Positions 45,923-54,098 of a stretch of 55,012 bases of DNA are shown piece by piece. The stretch lies in the NCBI GenBank assembly GCA_044870245.1, contig JBIOYR010000024.1, positions 1 through 55,012 on the forward strand, given 5' to 3'. This DNA comes from DATAFF01 sp044870245. GTDB taxonomy: Bacteria; Pseudomonadota; Alphaproteobacteria; Rhizobiales; Aestuariivirgaceae. Position 1 is the stretch's first letter, and the number at the start of each line of letters is the position of its first letter. The notes beneath the pieces were generated by a model that did no database searches, had not been told where the DNA came from, and saw only the letters and a list, made by a program, of their open reading frames with translations. A program made the position numbers and the translations under genes.

Positions 45923-47503
45923 TCACCGCAGCAGTGCGAGAGCCATAACGAGCAGCGCCAGGGCGGTGATCCACAGCGCGATCCGCCCCGTTGCCGCATG
46001 CCGCGCCTGCGCCTTGGCGAGATCCTCGACCGTCGCCTGATCGAGACGCAACCCCCCGCCTTCCGCCATCTCGCTGAGCAGCCGCGCGGTGCGGCGGGCA
46101 TCGGCGAGCGCCTCCGGCAGATCGGCCGCCAGACGGCCGATCATTGCCGCTCCCGAGGCCGCCTCGGCCAGCCGCCGTTCCGGCGCCAGCGCATCGTTCA
46201 TCCATTCGCGCACCACCGGCGTCGCCACCGTCCACATGTTGAGCCTCGGATTGAACGACCGTGCCACGCCTTCGACCACCACCATCGTCTTCTGCAGCAG
46301 CAGGAGCTGCGGCTGGGTCTGCATGTCGAACTGCCCCGTCACCTCGAACAGCTGGGTCAGGAGCCGCGCCATCGAGATATCCTCGGCGGTGCGGTCGAGG
46401 ATCGGCTCGCCGATCGCCCTGAGCGCCTGCGCGAACACTGCTGGGTCCTGGGTCTGCGGCACATAGCCGGCATCGAAATGCACCGCGGCGATGCGGGCAT
46501 AGTCGCGGGTGATGAAGCCCCACAGGATCTCCGCGAGGAACCGGCGGTCCTTGGGCGTGAGCCGGCCCATGATCCCGAAGTCGACCGCGACCAGATTCCC
46601 TTGCGGGTCAACGAAGAGATTGCCCGGATGCATGTCGGCGTGGAAGAACCCGTCGCGCATGGCATGGCGTAGGAAAGTCTCGATCAGGCGATTGCCCAGG
46701 AGCTCGAGATCGATGCCTTGATCGATGAGCCCTGCCCGGTCCGACAGCGCGATCCCGTCGACCCACTCGCTCGTCAGCACCCGCCGCGAGGTCCGCTGCC
46801 AGTCGATTTCCGGCACCCGGAAACCCTGGTCCGTGCCGCCATTGGCCGCCATCTCCGACATCGCCGCCGCCTCCATCCGGAGGTCCATCTCCATGGCGAC
46901 CGAGCGCTCGAGGGTTGCCACCGCCGCCACCGGCTTGAGCCTTCTCAGCGGCTTGTGCAGCCGCTCGGCGAGCCGCGCCGCGGTGAAGAAGGCGCGAAGA
47001 TCCCGAGCGAAGCGCGGCTCGATGCCGGGGCGCAGGATCTTCACCGCCACCTGACGCAGCCGCCCGTCGGAATCGCGCACGCTCGCCCGGTGCACCTGGG
47101 CGATCGAGGCAGCCGCGACCGGCGGTCCGAAGCTCTCGAACAGCGCCTCCGCCGGCATGCCGAATTGCGCGGCGATCTCGGCCCGCGCCTCGTCCATGCC
47201 GAACGGCGCCATGCGGTCCTGGAGCGTCCTGAGATCGGCCGCCCGCGCCTCGCCGATGAGATCGGGGCGGGTCGCCAGGAACTGGCCAAGCTTGATGTAG
47301 CTCGGGCCGAGCTCGCTCAGCGCCTCGGCGAGGCCCCCCTGCCCCGCCCGCACCGGCGCCCGGCCCATCCGGGCGAAGCCGAGGGCGAAGCGAAAGCTCG
47401 GCGGCAGCTCCGCCAGCTGCTCCGGCTCGATGAAGCCGTCATGGCGCGCAATCACCCGGGCGGCGATGGCGAGGCGAAACAGATCATGCGCGGTGGTCAG
47501 CAT
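45923..47503 (-). CDS. ubiB: Ubiquinone biosynthesis regulatory kinase-like protein UbiB
   Basis: Atypical ADCK/ABC1-family kinase-like ATPase needed for ubiquinone assembly, probably helping extract lipid intermediates from the membrane. The 526-aa protein has the K71-L-G-Q motif (ELGPSYIKLGQFLATRPDLI), the Ala-rich nucleotide loop in AAASIAQVH, FFHADMHPGNLFV and AVDFGIMGRL. A C-terminal hydrophobic helix (about 505-525) anchors it to the membrane. It starts 19 bases after ubiE. Confidence 0.95.
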   Translation of the reverse strand: MLTTAHDLFRLAIAARVIARHDGFIEPEQLAELPPSFRFALGFARMGRAPVRAGQGGLAEALSELGPSYIKLGQFLATRPDLIGEARAADLRTLQDRMAPFGMDEARAEIAAQFGMPAEALFESFGPPVAAASIAQVHRASVRDSDGRLRQVAVKILRPGIEPRFARDLRAFFTAARLAERLHKPLRRLKPVAAVATLERSVAMEMDLRMEAAAMSEMAANGGTDQGFRVPEIDWQRTSRRVLTSEWVDGIALSDRAGLIDQGIDLELLGNRLIETFLRHAMRDGFFHADMHPGNLFVDPQGNLVAVDFGIMGRLTPKDRRFLAEILWGFITRDYARIAAVHFDAGYVPQTQDPAVFAQALRAIGEPILDRTAEDISMARLLTQLFEVTGQFDMQTQPQLLLLQKTMVVVEGVARSFNPRLNMWTVATPVVREWMNDALAPERRLAEAASGAAMIGRLAADLPEALADARRTARLLSEMAEGGGLRLDQATVEDLAKAQARHAATGRIALWITALALLVMALALLR

Positions 47504-47522
47504 CGAGCGCTCTCCGCCGGCG

Positions 47523-48293
47523 TCACGTACGCCAGCCGGAATGGATTGCCACCACCCCGGCGCTCAGGATTCGGAAGCTGACTTGCGAGAAGCCTGCCTC
47601 CTCCATCTTGCGCGCCAGGCTCGGCGCATCGGGGAACCGTCGGATGCTCTCGACCAGATAGCGATAGGGCTGGCCATCGCCGGTGACGATCTTCCCCAGC
47701 GCCGGAATCGTCGTGAGCGAATAGAGATCATAGAGGGTTTCGACACCCGGCACGTCGACCCGCGAGAATTCGAGGCAGAGAAAGCGCCCGCCGGGCTTGA
47801 GCACCCGCCTGGCCTCGCTGAGCGCCTGGCCGATGTCGGTCACGTTGCGGATGCCGAAGGCGATTGTCAGGGCATCGAAAGTGCCGCTGCGGAACGCCAG
47901 GGCCTCGGCATTGGTCACCGCGAAGCGGCAGCACTGCGCCAGCCGCTCCCGGGCGATCCGCCGCCGTCCCTCGGCCAGCATGGCCGGCGAAATGTCGGCG
48001 ATCGTGACCCTGACGCCGGGCCCGCCGGCCTTGACGATGCGCAAGGCGATGTCGCCGGTGCCGCCGGCGAGATCGAGCACCTCGAAGCTCCGGGCGCCGC
48101 GCGGCGGATTGAGCATGGCGGCGAGATCGTCCTTCCACAGCCGGTGGAGGCCGAACGACATGAGATCGTTCATCTGGTCGTATTTCGAGACCACCTTGGC
48201 AAACACTTCGTTCACCATGGTTTGTTTCTCGGAAGCTTCGACATCGGCATCGCCGAAGGGCGCCATGCGCCGGTTTGACGGACGATCGGCCAT
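47523..48293 (-). CDS. ubiE: Ubiquinone/menaquinone C-methyltransferase UbiE
   Basis: S-adenosylmethionine-dependent C-methyltransferase of ubiquinone (and menaquinone) synthesis. The 256-aa product has VNEVFAKVVSKYDQMNDLMSFGLHRLWK, motif I VLDLAGGTGDIALR, FRSGTFDALTIAFGIRNV and LEFSRVDVPG. I start at 48293 (MADRPSNRRMAPFGD); the longer frame runs into mutM on the other strand. It heads the - strand operon and is divergent from mutM with an 88-base gap, where both promoters should lie. Confidence 0.95.
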   Translation of the reverse strand: MADRPSNRRMAPFGDADVEASEKQTMVNEVFAKVVSKYDQMNDLMSFGLHRLWKDDLAAMLNPPRGARSFEVLDLAGGTGDIALRIVKAGGPGVRVTIADISPAMLAEGRRRIARERLAQCCRFAVTNAEALAFRSGTFDALTIAFGIRNVTDIGQALSEARRVLKPGGRFLCLEFSRVDVPGVETLYDLYSLTTIPALGKIVTGDGQPYRYLVESIRRFPDAPSLARKMEEAGFSQVSFRILSAGVVAIHSGWRT

Positions 48294-48381
48294 CGGCGCG
48301 GACCATAGACGAGCGCGGTTAACATTCCAATCTGTCGAGAAAACACTGGATGGCGCGGCAAAGCCCTGCCATGACGTCGCC

Positions 48382-49284
48382 ATGCCTGAGCTGCCCGAGG
48401 TCGAAACCGTCCGGCGGGGTCTGGAAAGCGCCATGATCGGACGCCGGATCGAGAAGGTCGCGCTGAACCGGGGGGATTTGCGCGTCCCCTTCCCGGACGG
48501 CTTTGCCCGTCGGCTGGCCGGTCGGCGCATCGAGACCGTCGGGCGGCGGGCGAAATATCTCCTGGTCGGCCTCGATCGCGGCGACAGCCTGCTCATGCAT
48601 CTCGGCATGAGCGGCCGTTTCACCATCCACCCGCCGGACGGCCGGCCGCTCGCCCTGGGCGAGCCCGACGCGGAAGCCGAAGGCAGCGATGCTGCCGCGA
48701 CCGCACCGTCGATCCACGATCACGTGAGCTTCCTTCTCGATGACGGCACCCGGATCGTCTACACCGATCCCCGCCGCTTCGGTCTCATGGACCTCATCGA
48801 CACCGCGACGGCAGCCGACCACAAGCTGCTCGCCGACCTCGGACCCGAGCCGCTCGGCAACGACTTCAATGCCGAGCATCTGCGAAGCGGTCTCGACGCA
48901 CGCGAGACCCCGCTCAAATCGGCGCTGCTCGATCAGCGCGTGGTCGCCGGCCTCGGCAACATCTATGCCTGCGAGGCGCTGCACCGCGCCGCCCTGTCGC
49001 CCAAGCGCATAGCCGCGACGCTCACCCGCGGCCGCAACAGCCAGCCGCGGCTCGAGGCGCTGGTGCGGTCGGTCCGCGGCGTGCTCGACGATGCCATCGC
49101 CGCCGGCGGCTCGACCTTGCGCAACTACGCCTCGGCTGAGGGGCGGCCCGGTGCCTTCCAGCATCGCTTCGACGTCTATGACCGGGAGGGCGAGCCTTGC
49201 CCGCGGCCGGGCTGCCGCGGCACCATCAGGCGGATTGTCCAGGCCGGGCGTTCGACATTCTATTGTTGCGTCTGCCAGCGATAA
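48382..49284 (+). CDS. mutM: Formamidopyrimidine-DNA glycosylase (Fpg/MutM)
   Basis: Base-excision repair enzyme removing 8-oxoguanine and formamidopyrimidines. The 300-aa protein begins MPELPEVETVRRGL, where processed Pro1 is the nucleophile and E2 is catalytic; the lysine is in GRRAKYLLV, and the C-terminal zinc finger is CPRPGC...FYCCVCQR. An insert in the middle (GEPDAEAEGSDAAATAPS, about 94-111) makes it slightly long. The opposite-strand ubiE is divergent. An enoyl-CoA hydratase gene follows 17 bases later. Confidence 0.96.
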   Translation: MPELPEVETVRRGLESAMIGRRIEKVALNRGDLRVPFPDGFARRLAGRRIETVGRRAKYLLVGLDRGDSLLMHLGMSGRFTIHPPDGRPLALGEPDAEAEGSDAAATAPSIHDHVSFLLDDGTRIVYTDPRRFGLMDLIDTATAADHKLLADLGPEPLGNDFNAEHLRSGLDARETPLKSALLDQRVVAGLGNIYACEALHRAALSPKRIAATLTRGRNSQPRLEALVRSVRGVLDDAIAAGGSTLRNYASAEGRPGAFQHRFDVYDREGEPCPRPGCRGTIRRIVQAGRSTFYCCVCQR

Positions 49285-49301
49285 GCAATCGGAGGATTGG
49301 G

Positions 49302-50075
49302 ATGGGTTACGAAACGATCATTGTCGACAGCCGCGATGCGGTCGGAGTGGTGACGCTCAACCGGCCGGCGGTTCTGAACGCGCTGAGCACGCGGGTCGTC
49401 GCCGAGCTTGCCGGCGCTCTCCAAGCTTTCGATGCCGACCCCGCGATCGGCGCCATGGTGGTGACCGGCAATGACAAGGCCTTCGCCGCCGGCGCCGACA
49501 TCAAGGAGATGCAGGACAAGTCCTATCCCGCGACCTATGTGAACGACTTCCTGACCGACTGGGAGAGGATCGCCGATCTGCGCAAGCCGGTGATCGCCGC
49601 GGTCGCCGGCTACGCGCTGGGCGGCGGCTGCGAGCTGGCGATGATCTGCGATATCATCATCGCCGCCGACACCGCCCGCTTCGGCCTGCCCGAGATCCAG
49701 CTCGGCGTCATGCCAGGGGCTGGCGGCACGCAGCGGCTGACCCGTGCTGTCGGCAAGGCCAAGGCGATGGATCTGGTGCTGACCGGCCGGATGATGGACG
49801 CCGTCGAGGCCGAGCGATCCGGCCTCGTCGCTCGGGTAGTGCCGGCCGCCGAGCTGATGACCGAGGCCCTCGCCGTCGCCAACCGGATCGCCGGCTTGTC
49901 CCGCCCGGCGGTGATGATGGCCAAGGAGGCGGTGAACCGCTCTTTCGAAGGCTCCCTTGCCGAGGGCACCCGTTTCGAGCGCCGGCTGTTCCAGTCGATG
50001 TTCGCCACCGCCGATCAGAAGGAGGGCATGGCCGCCTTCATCGGCAAGCGCCCCGCCCGCTTCACCCATGGTTGA
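49302..50075 (+). CDS. Enoyl-CoA hydratase
   Basis: Crotonase-superfamily enzyme (257 aa) hydrating 2-enoyl-CoAs in beta-oxidation or amino-acid breakdown. Both catalytic glutamates are present, E111 (GGGCELAM) and E131 (GLPEIQLGVMPGAGGTQRL), and the oxyanion region AAGADIKEM is typical. GGAGG precedes the ATG at 49302. This mutM-ech-rpsT-dnaA order is conserved in Rhizobiales. Chain-length preference cannot be read from the sequence. Confidence 0.94.
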   Translation: MGYETIIVDSRDAVGVVTLNRPAVLNALSTRVVAELAGALQAFDADPAIGAMVVTGNDKAFAAGADIKEMQDKSYPATYVNDFLTDWERIADLRKPVIAAVAGYALGGGCELAMICDIIIAADTARFGLPEIQLGVMPGAGGTQRLTRAVGKAKAMDLVLTGRMMDAVEAERSGLVARVVPAAELMTEALAVANRIAGLSRPAVMMAKEAVNRSFEGSLAEGTRFERRLFQSMFATADQKEGMAAFIGKRPARFTHG

Positions 50076-50128
50076 CGCTGTCGGGGGGCTCGGATATAAG
50101 CCCGCCACCCACAAGGAAAGTTGAGGAT

Positions 50129-50395
50129 ATGGCGAATACGAGATCGGCAAAGAAGGCCGCTCGCCAGGCGGTGCGGCGAACCGAGGTCAACAAGGCCCGC
50201 CGAAGCCGCGTGCGGAGCTACGTCCGCAAGGTCGAGGAGGCGATTGCCAAGGGCGATCGGGCGGCTGCCAGCACCGCCCTTAAGGAGGCGCAGCCCGAGC
50301 TGATGCGGGGCGCGCAGAAGAAGGTGATTCACAAGAATGCCGCCGCCCGCAAGGTCTCGCGGCTCAGCAAACGTGTCAAATCAATGTCCGGTTGA
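50129..50395 (+). CDS. rpsT: 30S ribosomal protein bS20
   Basis: An 88-aa basic 16S rRNA-binding protein (MANTRSAKKAARQAVRRTEVNKARRSRVRSYVRK..., KKVIHKNAAARKVSRLSKRVK), the usual size. The ATG at 50129 has GAGG upstream. It is followed by a clear intrinsic terminator and then the non-coding region before dnaA. Confidence 0.97.
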   Translation: MANTRSAKKAARQAVRRTEVNKARRSRVRSYVRKVEEAIAKGDRAAASTALKEAQPELMRGAQKKVIHKNAAARKVSRLSKRVKSMSG

Positions 50396-50426
50396 CGACG
50401 ACCCACCGGATAGCCACAGCTTGTGA

Positions 50427-50456
50427 AAGCCCGCTCCTCTTGCGAGGGGCGGGCTT
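50427..50456 (+). terminator. Intrinsic terminator of rpsT
   Basis: AAGCCCGC-T-CCTC, loop TTGC, GAGG-G-GCGGGCTT: a stem of 12 pairs with one T/G mismatch, followed by a pyrimidine/T-rich tail (CTTCTTCTTG). It lies 31 bases after the rpsT stop and is the clearest terminator in the window. It should isolate dnaA transcription from rpsT. Confidence 0.85.
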
Positions 50457-51003
50457 CTTCTTGCCCAGATGCTGTTAGAGCAAAAAATTGGCAGAAAATT
50501 TCCCTGAGTTTCAGGGAGTTGCCGGCGCCCTGTCCAAAGCCGGCCGGTCCCACCGACCGGGCGCCGACAAGGCTTTTCCATCACTCTTCCATAATCGTCT
50601 AACGGTTGCGCCGGCTATCACATTCGCCTTGATGGAATCGTGTTGGTGCTTCAACGGCTTGGCGAAGGCGCCTCCGACCGCTGGGGTTTTTCTGCAACGG
50701 AAGAAAGCTCAGTATACGGAGGAACTGCGGCGAGACTGTTGTGCCCCGGAAAGCGCCTGTGTAAGGTCTTTAGGCATCGACCGGAGAGGCGATGCCATAA
50801 CGACAAGCAGCATCATGACGGCAACAAGATGACTGCACGGGTAACGGGGCGTTTGGCGTACAGCGTGGGTCAGTGTAGCAGGCGGATCGGGGCTTCCTTG
50901 GACATCCGCTCAAGCGACCGCGCAATCAACAAATAGCATCGCCAAGCCGGGCGCGTTTTCCTGGTTGGTTTCGGCGTAACTCGTTGCACTGCGCTCGTGC
51001 GCG

Positions 51004-51028
51004 GTGAAGGACAGGTCTTGTCCTTCAC
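51004..51028 (+). promoter_or_regulatory. Strong hairpin upstream of dnaA
   Basis: GTGAAGGACA-GGTCT-TGTCCTTCAC is a perfect 10-bp stem, extended by GTGC/GCAC after a 3-base bulge (GCG). It lies about 180 bases before the dnaA start, with no T-run. It may be part of a dnaA leader RNA or an independent small RNA. Confidence 0.5.
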
Positions 51029-51208
51029 GCACGCCGAGGCGGGGTGACGCGTCTCCTGCGGGGCACGGGGAGGGGGCGAAGTACGCTTGGAGGCAGTTGC
51101 ACTCCAAGGGTCGTGCAGGGGTGTCTGTGAGCTTGAGTCGGGCAGTCCGGCGCCTTGCCGGTCGCACACCGGAAACTCGGAGCTCTTATGGGACGGGAGA
51201 CAACAAAA

Positions 51209-52744
51209 ATGGATGGCGTATACTTCCAGAACGAGGCGGTGCAGCGGGATGGTTCGGCCGCAGCGGCGGCGGTCCGAACCGCACCGACCGATTTCACGGC
51301 GCAATGGGAACGTATTGCCCAGCGGCTGCGCTCGAGCCTCGGCGAGGATCTCTATTCGAGCTGGTTCGCCCGCATGGACATCGAGCAGTTCCAGGATGGA
51401 AGGCTCGTGGTGTCTCTGCCGACGCGTTTCCTGCGCAATTGGATCGTCACTCACTATTCCGACACGCTTGCCCATGCCTGCGAGGCCGAGCTCGGCACCA
51501 TCACCGCGCTGTGCGTTCAGGTTCGCACCCGCGGCCTGCCGGTCCGCGCCCTGCCGCAGGAGCGGCCGCAGGCCGCTTTCGGCAATGCCGGCCGCAATCT
51601 TGGCCGCGACGGCGCTCCGCGCCATGATGGCGCCGACCATGGCTCCGGCGCCTATCGCGATCGGTCCGACCGCAGCAGCGACAGGACCGGCGACCGCGGT
51701 TCGCCGCTCGATCATTCGCTGACTTTCGAGACCTTTGTGGTCGGCCGCTCCAACGCGCTCGCCCATGCCGCCGCCATGCGGATCGCCGAGGCTCCCGGCG
51801 GCCAGCCGCTCAACTTCAATCCGCTGTTCATTCACTCCGCCGCCGGGCTCGGCAAGACCCATCTTCTCAATGCCGTGTCCTGGCGGGTGCGTCAGCGCGC
51901 TCCCGGCCGCAATGTGGTGTTCATCACCGCCGAGCGCTTCATGTATCACTTCCTCGCCGCCCTCAAGTCGCGCGACGTGCTGAGCTTCAAGGACTATTTC
52001 CAAAGCGTCGACGTGCTGATCATCGATGACCTGCAGTTCCTGCAAGGCAAGTCGATGCAGCAGGAGTTCTACCACACCTTCAACTCGCTGGTTGACTCCA
52101 AGCGCCAGGTGATCGTCGCCGCCGACGTTCCGCCGGCCCAGCTCGAGAGCATCGACCAGCGCATGCGCTCGCGGCTTGCCGGCGGTCTGGTCGTCGACAT
52201 CGAGGGACCTGAGCTCGAGCTGCGTCGCGACATCCTCAAGACGCGCCTCAGCGATGCCCGCCGCAAGGACAGCTCGCTGCAGCTTGGCGACGATGTGGTG
52301 GAGTTCATCGCCAACCGCATCACCGGCGGCGGGCGCGAGCTCGAAGGTGCGCTGAACCGGGTCATCGCCCGCCATGAGCTGACCCGTTCACCCGTCACCA
52401 TCGAGCTGGCCGCATTGGCGCTGCGCGATCTCGCGCAAGCCGCCGAGCCTGCCCGCGTCCGCATCGACGACATCCTCAAGGTGGTGGGACGCCACTACAA
52501 TGTCGCCCGCGCCGATCTCCTGTCGCCGCGCCGCGCCCAGTCGATCGTCCGGCCCCGCCAGGTCGGCATGTATCTCGCCAAGAAGCTGACTTCGCGCTCG
52601 CTGCCGGAAATCGGCCGGCGGTTCGGCGGCCGGGACCATTCCACCGTCCTTCATGCGGTGCGCAAGATCGAGGAGCTGATGCAGTCCGACGACCGGCTCG
52701 CCCGCGAGGTCGCGCTGCTCATGCGCCTGATCGAGCATCAATAA
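51209..52744 (+). CDS. dnaA: Chromosomal replication initiator DnaA
   Basis: AAA+ initiator that melts the replication origin. The 511-aa protein has domain I (FTAQWERIAQRLRSSLGEDLYSSWFARM), a polar domain II linker rich in Asp, Arg and Gly (about 115-168), the AAA+ domain with P-loop SAAGLGKTHLL (the first Walker glycine is Ser), Walker B VLIIDDLQFLQGK, and the domain IV box-binding signature FGGRDHSTVLHAVRKIEE. I start at 51209 with GGGAG nine bases upstream; ATG 51188, also with GGAG, is an alternative. A terminator-like hairpin separates it from dnaN. Confidence 0.95.
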   Translation: MDGVYFQNEAVQRDGSAAAAAVRTAPTDFTAQWERIAQRLRSSLGEDLYSSWFARMDIEQFQDGRLVVSLPTRFLRNWIVTHYSDTLAHACEAELGTITALCVQVRTRGLPVRALPQERPQAAFGNAGRNLGRDGAPRHDGADHGSGAYRDRSDRSSDRTGDRGSPLDHSLTFETFVVGRSNALAHAAAMRIAEAPGGQPLNFNPLFIHSAAGLGKTHLLNAVSWRVRQRAPGRNVVFITAERFMYHFLAALKSRDVLSFKDYFQSVDVLIIDDLQFLQGKSMQQEFYHTFNSLVDSKRQVIVAADVPPAQLESIDQRMRSRLAGGLVVDIEGPELELRRDILKTRLSDARRKDSSLQLGDDVVEFIANRITGGGRELEGALNRVIARHELTRSPVTIELAALALRDLAQAAEPARVRIDDILKVVGRHYNVARADLLSPRRAQSIVRPRQVGMYLAKKLTSRSLPEIGRRFGGRDHSTVLHAVRKIEELMQSDDRLAREVALLMRLIEHQ

Positions 52745-52811
52745 GCGCGCGGGTGCGGCGTCGCGGGGCTGTCCCGACGTCATCCAGCGTTCATGGATCC
52801 TCCCTGACTTG

Positions 52812-52835
52812 CCCCGGAAGTCCTTGCTTCCGGGG
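52812..52835 (+). terminator. Terminator between dnaA and dnaN
   Basis: CCCCGGAAG-TCCTTG-CTTCCGGGG is a perfect 9-bp stem followed by TCTTT. It lies 67 bases after the dnaA stop and 42 bases before dnaN, and looks like a moderate intrinsic terminator that would partly uncouple the two genes. Confidence 0.6.
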
Positions 52836-52877
52836 TCTTTCCGCGCCAATCTTGCGTTGCAGGCACCGAGGGTGAGG

Positions 52878-53996
52878 ATGCGAATAGTCGTCGAGCGTTC
52901 CCAATTTTTGAAGTCGCTCAACCACGTCCAGTCGGTGGTCGAGCGCCGCAACACAATTCCCATTTTGTCCAACATCTTGCTGCAGGCGAAAGGCGGCAAG
53001 ATCAGGCTGACGGCCACCGATCTCGACGTCGAGGTCGTGGAATCCCTCGGCGGCGACATTGCCCGCGAAGGCGCCACTACGGTCCCGGCGCACATGTTGC
53101 ACGATATCGTCCGCAAGCTTCCCGACGGTACCCAGATCGAGATCGTCCAGGGCCCGGACGACAAGCGCCTGTCGCTCAATTCCGGCCGGTCGCGCTTCAC
53201 CCTGCAGTCGCTGCCGGCCGAGGATTTTCCGGATATGACGGCGGGCGATCTGTCGCACCGTTTCTCGATCGGCGCCAGCGATCTCAAGGGCCTCATCGAG
53301 AAGACCAAATTCGCCATCTCCACCGAGGAGACCCGCTACTACCTCAACGGCATCTATCTGCACGAGGTCGCAAGCCCCGGCGGCGAGCGCCTCCGCGCGG
53401 TTGCCACCGACGGCCACCGGCTGGCCCAGGCCGAGATCCCGCGCCCTGACGGGGCTGCCGGCATGCCTGGCGTCATCGTTCCCCGCAAGACGGTGCTCGA
53501 GCTCTCCAAGCTCATCGAGGACCTCGCCGGCGAGGTCGAGATTGCCCTGTCGGGCGCCAAGATCCAGTTCCGTTTCGACAGCCTGGTGCTCACCTCGAAG
53601 CTGATCGACGGCACCTTCCCGGATTATGAGCGGGTGATCCCCCGCCACAACGACAAGGTGCTGGCAGTCGACACCAGGCTCTTTGCCGAGGCGGTGGACC
53701 GCGTCTCGACCATCTCCAGCGAAAAGGGCCGCGCCGTGAAGCTCAACATCGCGAGCGGCCGCCTGATTTTGTCGGTCAACAATCCCGAGTCGGGGTCGGC
53801 CGAGGAGGAGATCGTCGCCGACTATCAGGCCGATCCCCTCGATATCGGATTCAACTCGCGCTACCTGCTCGACATTGCCGGCCAGTTCAAGGGCGAATCG
53901 GCCAGTTTCCGCCTGGCGGATGCCGGCTCGCCGACCATCATCAGCGACCTCGAGGACGACCGCGCCCTCTATGTCCTCATGCCGATGCGGGTGTGA
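52878..53996 (+). CDS. dnaN: DNA polymerase III beta sliding clamp
   Basis: Ring-shaped processivity clamp for DNA polymerase III and partner of repair proteins. The 372-aa protein starts MRIVVERSQFLKSLNHVQSVVERRNTIPILSN and ends YVLMPMRV, with the three clamp repeats in between (TRYYLNGIYLH and RLRAVATDGHRLA mark the second). GAGGGTGAGG precedes the ATG at 52878; an upstream frame lacks homology. recF follows, giving the dnaA-dnaN-recF order. Confidence 0.97.
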   Translation: MRIVVERSQFLKSLNHVQSVVERRNTIPILSNILLQAKGGKIRLTATDLDVEVVESLGGDIAREGATTVPAHMLHDIVRKLPDGTQIEIVQGPDDKRLSLNSGRSRFTLQSLPAEDFPDMTAGDLSHRFSIGASDLKGLIEKTKFAISTEETRYYLNGIYLHEVASPGGERLRAVATDGHRLAQAEIPRPDGAAGMPGVIVPRKTVLELSKLIEDLAGEVEIALSGAKIQFRFDSLVLTSKLIDGTFPDYERVIPRHNDKVLAVDTRLFAEAVDRVSTISSEKGRAVKLNIASGRLILSVNNPESGSAEEEIVADYQADPLDIGFNSRYLLDIAGQFKGESASFRLADAGSPTIISDLEDDRALYVLMPMRV

Positions 53997-54098
53997 GCTT
54001 CTCCCCTTGCCCGCGATGTTGCGGAGTGCTGTCGCAACACCCCCAAAAGGTGCCTATTTTGCTTGCCCGACAGCGGTTTGAGGGCCATATCTCGTGGT

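Larger units (their letters stand above)
50396..51208. other. Structured non-coding region between rpsT and dnaA
   Basis: About 800 bases without a convincing gene. It holds the rpsT terminator (50427-50456), a perfect stem CCCTGA-GTT-TCAGGG (50502-50516), nested stems GGCGCCC/GGGCGCC (50524-50565) and CCGGTC/GACCGG (50544-50560), a 10-bp hairpin at 51004-51028, CTTGGAG/CTCCAAG (51086-51108) and CCGGT/ACCGG (51158-51172). I see no perfect DnaA box (TTATCCACA). It may hold the dnaA promoter and leader, a small RNA, or a diverged replication origin; none is proven. Short reading frames within it look random. Confidence 0.5.

Noticed and set aside
50488..50936. Short open frames in the rpsT-dnaA gap
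   Set aside because: No ribosome-binding site, no recognisable domain, and they cross strong hairpins; more likely chance.
50396..51208. Classical oriC with DnaA boxes
   Set aside because: No TTATCCACA or one-mismatch cluster was found by eye; origin function is left only as an open possibility.
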